Shown here in pieces: positions 15,583 to 16,628 of a DNA stretch of 16,628 bases (its first letter is position 1; each line of letters opens with the position of its first letter). The position numbers and the translations under genes are program-made. Origin of the DNA: an uncultured Ruminococcus sp. (GTDB taxonomy: Bacteria; Bacillota; Clostridia; Oscillospirales; Ruminococcaceae). The notes under the pieces were generated by a model. It ran no database searches. It worked only from the letters and a program-made list of their open reading frames with translations, and was not told where the DNA came from. The stretch lies in NCBI GenBank assembly GCA_900553335.1, contig USCU01000004.1:1-16628 (forward strand). Direction: 5' to 3'.

Positions 15583-16521
15583 ATGGCAAAAACACAGGTC
15601 GCAGGTCCGCTTAAGAATCAGGGCAAGCTTAAGTATACTCTTCACATGATGAGAATAAATATCGGGTGTTACGGAATGCTTGCTCCGTTTATGATTCTGT
15701 TTACGATATTCACAATTATTCCTGTACTCATGTCGCTTCCTATGGGATTTACAAACTTCAACATGGTACAGCTTCCGCAGTTTATCGGACTTTCAAACTT
15801 TACAAACCTGTTTTTGAACGATGATACGTTTATGATCGCCGTGAAGAACACGCTTGTAATGGCAATTTTCACAGGACCGTTTTCGTATGTGCTTTCATTC
15901 TTCTTAGCATGGCTTATAAATGAAATGCATCCGGTTTTGAAAACAATATTCACATTTGTATTCTATGCTCCGTCAATGACGCCGTCAGTATACGTTATCT
16001 GGCAGCTCCTCTTCTCAGGAGATACATACGGATACTTTAATTCAGTGCTTATTGATCTCGGAATTATCAGTTCACCTATTCAGTGGCTTACTGATACAAC
16101 CTACATCTTTACTGTTGTAGTTATTGTTCAGCTCTGGATTTCAATGGGTGCAGGATTCCTGGCGCTTCGTGCAGGATTCCAAAATATTGATAAATCGATG
16201 TACGAGGCGGGCGCTATCGAGGGAATTAAAAACCGTTGGCAGGAGCTTTTCTCAATCACTATCCCTTCAATGGGACCTCAGCTTTTGTTCGCAGCAGTTT
16301 TGCAGATTTCGGCTGCATTTACAGTAGGTGTCGTAGGACAGTCCTTAGTAGGTCTTCCTTCAACTGACTATGTAGCGCATACTGTTATGAACCATGCAAC
16401 AGACTATGGTACTATCCGTTACGAGATGGGATATGCGTCTGCAATATGTTTCGTACTGTTTGCTGCAATGCTTTTAGTAAATAAGTTTATTAACTGGCTG
16501 CTTGCCAAGTATTTGGATTAG
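15583..16521 (+). CDS. Sugar ABC transporter permease, MalF/LplB type
   Basis: A 312-residue inner-membrane importer subunit with six predicted membrane helices, beginning at about residue 29. The cytoplasmic EAA loop that docks the ATPase is clear: YEAGAIEGIKNRWQEL (207-222) followed by ITIP. A typical permease phrase, YAPSMTPSVYVIWQLLF, lies at 128-144. The ATG follows AAAGGGGGAG, 16 nt after the binding-protein stop, and the stop overlaps the AGGAGGTGA ribosome site of the next gene, so the genes are tightly coupled. Its EAA loop is expected to use a MalK/MsmK-type ATPase rather than the LolD-type pair upstream. Confidence 0.94.
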   Translation: MAKTQVAGPLKNQGKLKYTLHMMRINIGCYGMLAPFMILFTIFTIIPVLMSLPMGFTNFNMVQLPQFIGLSNFTNLFLNDDTFMIAVKNTLVMAIFTGPFSYVLSFFLAWLINEMHPVLKTIFTFVFYAPSMTPSVYVIWQLLFSGDTYGYFNSVLIDLGIISSPIQWLTDTTYIFTVVVIVQLWISMGAGFLALRAGFQNIDKSMYEAGAIEGIKNRWQELFSITIPSMGPQLLFAAVLQISAAFTVGVVGQSLVGLPSTDYVAHTVMNHATDYGTIRYEMGYASAICFVLFAAMLLVNKFINWLLAKYLD

Positions 16522-16537
16522 GAGGTGAGATTACAGA

Positions 16538-16628
16538 ATGGGACTCAGCGAAAAAGAGAAAAAGAAACAAGAAAAAGCCCTTAAAAGGCTTAGAAAAAGA
16601 CAGAAAAACCTTGATATTAATAAGGTGC
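16538..16628 (+). CDS. Probable second sugar ABC permease, N-terminus only
   Basis: Only 30 codons are visible before the right edge. The ATG at 16538 follows AGGAGGTGA, which overlaps the preceding stop. The visible part is very basic and hydrophilic (MGLSEKEKKKQEKALKRLRK and on), as a cytoplasmic tail before the first helix. The MalG-type assignment rests mainly on position, since such permeases come in pairs. Confidence 0.6.
   Translation, partial: MGLSEKEKKKQEKALKRLRKRQKNLDINKV

Noticed and set aside
1..16628. CRISPR arrays, insertion sequences, tRNA or rRNA genes
   Set aside because: No regularly spaced direct repeats, transposase-like frames, terminal inverted repeats or cloverleaf/rRNA signatures were seen on either strand.

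Overview
The window comes from a low-GC Gram-positive bacterium. It is probably an anaerobic member of Clostridia, with an Oscillospiraceae/Ruminococcus-like flavour. The reasons are AT-rich DNA, strong AGGAGG-type ribosome sites, consensus sigma-A promoters, RNase Y, a T-box leader in front of thrS, and an MsmK/UgpC-type sugar ATPase. The taxon is inferred; no rRNA or tRNA gene is present to confirm it.

Layout. 1-1987 (minus strand): a two-gene ABC exporter operon of the MacB/FtsX class, ATPase first, with the permease running off the left edge. It has a strong promoter at 2126-2154 and two GTTAG-N6-CTAAC palindromes, one just after the -10 and one in the leader, so it is probably repressor-controlled. 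1988-2540: divergent intergenic region with several hairpins and dyads but no convincing gene. 2541-4621 (plus): a YIP1-like membrane protein with its own promoter and terminator, then a DUF4830-type membrane-anchored protein and an RsuA-family rRNA pseudouridine synthase. 4774-5916 (plus): an orphan MsmK/UgpC-type sugar ABC ATPase. 6024-7589 (minus): rny (RNase Y), separated from the sugar ATPase gene by convergent terminators. 7780-8165: divergent promoters for rny and for the T-box leader. 8166-10437 (plus): a small unrecognised membrane protein and thrS, both downstream of the T-box.

10621-16628 (plus) is the most unusual part. Two tandem promoters precede a probable operon of two LolD-type ATPases. 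The second ATPase carries an AbrB-like C-terminal domain. Next come a 986-residue substrate-binding protein with two predicted beta-sandwich domains ahead of its binding domain and no lipobox, a MalF-type permease, and the start of what is probably the partner permease at the right edge. Exporter/FtsX-style ATPases therefore sit directly upstream of importer-style sugar transport genes that have no MalK-type ATPase of their own. The MsmK-type ATPase at 4774 is a plausible energiser for the importer. What the two LolD-type ATPases partner with is not visible here.
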